Positions 63,406-64,000 of a DNA stretch of 64,000 nt are shown here, piece by piece. The DNA is from Nocardioides sp. URHA0032. Its GTDB lineage: Bacteria; Actinomycetota; Actinomycetes; Propionibacteriales; Nocardioidaceae. The notes beneath the pieces are model-generated. The model was not told where the DNA came from, did not search any database, and saw only the letters and a list, made by a program, of their open reading frames with translations. A program made the translations under genes and the position numbers. The stretch is from positions 62,001-126,000 of the forward strand of contig NZ_JIAV01000019.1 in the NCBI RefSeq assembly GCF_000620645.1, given 5' to 3'. Positions within the stretch are counted from its first letter, which is position 1, and every line of letters begins with the position of its first letter.

Positions 63406-63624
63406 TCACCTCAACTCGGCCTGCGTCGACGTGCGTTGGTCCAAGAGCCAGTCCTGGATGTCGCTGACGAAGTACCGAACGTGACGACCGACCCGCACCG
63501 AGGCGGGGCCGACGCCTTCCTGACGCCACTTGTAGAGCGTCTTCACAGGCAGGTCGAGGTACTCGGCGAGCTCCTCGATCCCGATCAGCGGCGCGAGGCC
63601 GCCCAAGGTGGTGTGGGTGTCCAT
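63406..63624 (-). CDS. xis: Excisionase-like helix-turn-helix protein
   Basis: 72 aa from ATG 63624; longer starts add residues unlike the family. MerR/Xis-type HTH: 'IGIEELAEYLDLPVKTLYKWRQEGVGP' and 'VGRHVRYFVSDIQDWLLDQ'. Such proteins bend att DNA and favour excision. It is between the integrase and the right attachment site. Confidence 0.9.
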   Translation of the reverse strand: MDTHTTLGGLAPLIGIEELAEYLDLPVKTLYKWRQEGVGPASVRVGRHVRYFVSDIQDWLLDQRTSTQAELR

Positions 63625-63681
63625 GCGCGCTAGGTGCGCCGTGCTTCCCGACTGAGTGAGCAACAACGAGCAGTAGCGGGC

Positions 63682-63760
63682 AGAGATTTCGCGGCAAGGC
63701 CTCGATCGCCGCTGCGCAGCGGCAAGAGTGGCCACTTTCTGGCCCACGGATCAAATCTCT
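63682..63760. promoter_or_regulatory. Inverted repeats between xis and att, possible arm/Xis sites
   Basis: AGAGATTT (63682-63689) and AAATCTCT (63753-63760) face each other across a perfect 16-mer palindrome GCCGCTGCGCAGCGGC (63708-63723) and GTGGCCAC (63729-63736). The position next to the attachment site and the integrase promoter suits recombination arm sites or xis/int operators. Confidence 0.4.
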
Positions 63761-63769
63761 AAACCTTTC

Positions 63770-63800
63770 AGGCCCGGAGATTCGCTGAATCTCCGGGCCT
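63770..63800 (-). terminator. Element-supplied terminator for tRNA-fMet
   Basis: Perfect 14-bp stem, AGGCCCGGAGATTC / GAATCTCCGGGCCT, with a 3-base loop. It starts six bases beyond the tRNA 3' end on the minus strand and replaces the original hairpin left at 29189-29220. Confidence 0.75.
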
Positions 63801-63805
63801 GATGA

Positions 63806-63840
63806 GTAGCGGGGGCAGGATTTGAACCTGCGACCTCTGG
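63806..63840 (-). repeat. Right attachment site inside the intact tRNA-fMet
   Basis: Second copy of the 35-bp direct repeat, forming the 3' half of the functional tRNA. The match with the left copy ends at the base beyond the discriminator on one side and in the anticodon stem on the other. Confidence 0.92.
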
Positions 63841-63880
63841 GTTATGAGCCCAGCGAGCTACCGAGCTGCTCCACCCCGCG
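63807..63880 (-). tRNA. Initiator tRNA-fMet (CAT)
   Basis: 74 nt, no encoded CCA. It begins CGCGGGGTGGAGCAGC, carries the CAT anticodon in CTGGGCTCATAACCCAG, and has a normal T-arm (GGTTCAAATCC). Three stacked G-C pairs in the anticodon stem and an unpaired first base (C1 opposite U72) are initiator features and exclude elongator Met. The 3' half was rebuilt by the integrated element. Confidence 0.95.
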
Positions 63881-63895
63881 TCGGTGATCACAACC

Positions 63896-64000
63896 TTAGG
63901 GGATGGCGTCCGCCAACCCAAATCGGAAGGGCGTGGCTCCGGTCACCCGCCGGACGACGAGGCCGAGGGCGACTCCGGCGGGGACGCCGAGGGCGAGGTG
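63896..64000 (-). CDS. C-terminal end of an unidentified protein
   Basis: An open minus-strand frame runs from the window edge to TAA at 63896-63898 and encodes 34 residues, 'HLALGVPAGVALGLVVRRV' then 'TGATPFRFGLADAIP'. The start is with a hydrophobic stretch, so it might be a membrane protein. Too little is present to name it. Confidence 0.4.
   Translation of the reverse strand, partial: HLALGVPAGVALGLVVRRVTGATPFRFGLADAIP

Larger units (their letters stand above)
29228..63840. mobile_element. Integrated element of about 34.6 kb in tRNA-fMet
   Basis: Both ends carry the same exact 35-bp direct repeat. Excisionase and tyrosine integrase genes lie just inside the right end, pointing inward. 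The contents include a coupling ATPase, ArdC-like protein, SSB, DUF4913, a toxin-antitoxin-like pair, a DUF262 locus, and about 20 kb of metabolic cargo. No relaxase, VirB4 or replication protein is seen, so it is better called an integrative mobilizable element or genomic island than a complete ICE. Confidence 0.88.

Noticed and set aside
62164..63633. Plus-strand frame of 489 codons opposite the integrase
   Set aside because: The catalytic tyrosine-recombinase residues are all on the minus strand; the reverse frame is Arg-rich with no motif.
1..64000. CRISPR arrays, rRNA genes, insertion sequences
   Set aside because: I looked for regularly spaced repeats, rRNA sequence and DDE transposases with terminal inverted repeats and saw none. 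The only short tandem array (23848-23907) is an in-frame 15-bp coding repeat.

Overview
The window reads as chromosome of a high-GC actinobacterium. The GC-rich third positions, the many GTG starts, the 4-base ATGA/GTGA gene overlaps, a DUF222/13E12 HNH gene, GAF-ANTAR regulators and a CGNR regulator all fit the Nocardioidaceae, with Nocardioides the best guess. That assignment comes from gene content alone.

Bases 1-28950 look like ordinary chromosome with accessory genes. A tightly overlapped operon (3-5577) carries a polar amino-acid ABC importer, a GcvT-like folate enzyme, an FAD oxidoreductase and a LuxR regulator, which suggests uptake and oxidative demethylation or deamination of a small amino compound. 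It is followed by a 13E12-type HNH gene with upstream direct repeats, a family 5 solute-binding lipoprotein, a DMT exporter divergent from a CGNR regulator, two GAF-ANTAR regulators, a CYP152-type P450 peroxygenase beside a half-ferritin-like protein, and two tiny coupled Cys/His proteins. Next come an alcohol dehydrogenase/cyclophilin-like lipoprotein/acetyltransferase operon facing an XRE regulator and cupin, a MarR regulator facing a tiny peptide gene and a KstD-like flavoprotein, then TerC, an NhaA-DsbA fusion, a LigB-type dioxygenase, a TRIC-like protein and an M20 amidohydrolase.

About 34.6 kb from 29228 to 63840 is an integrated element in the 3' half of the initiator tRNA-fMet gene. 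A 35-bp exact direct repeat marks both ends. The intact tRNA is on the right, next to the excisionase and tyrosine integrase. The tRNA's old terminator hairpin is stranded beyond the left end, and the element supplies a new one.

The element appears composite. The left part (29.3-49.8 kb) is metabolic and stress cargo: two large divergent LAL (AAA-LuxR) regulators plus a decayed third, a redoxin, formamidase, a PoxB-like enzyme, SDRs, a VOC protein, a tandem muconolactone-isomerase-like protein, an MFS exporter and an arginine deiminase pathway (permease, arcA, arcB, no arcC). A family of nested palindromes sits upstream of three of these transcription units and may be the operator of one regulon. 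The cargo ends in a universal stress protein whose second domain breaks off.

The right part (50.0-63.8 kb) is mobile-element machinery: an ArdC-like protein, a VirD4/TraG-like coupling ATPase, SSB, DUF4913, several unrecognised conserved-looking genes, a BrnT/BrnA-like toxin-antitoxin pair, integrase and excisionase. Inside it lies the most interesting locus, a methyltransferase followed by two overlapping DUF262 genes. The first DUF262 protein also carries a DUF1524 HNH domain. I propose this as a candidate anti-phage or anti-plasmid system related to GmrSD. No relaxase, VirB4 or replication initiator is visible, so the element is probably mobilizable rather than self-transmissible.
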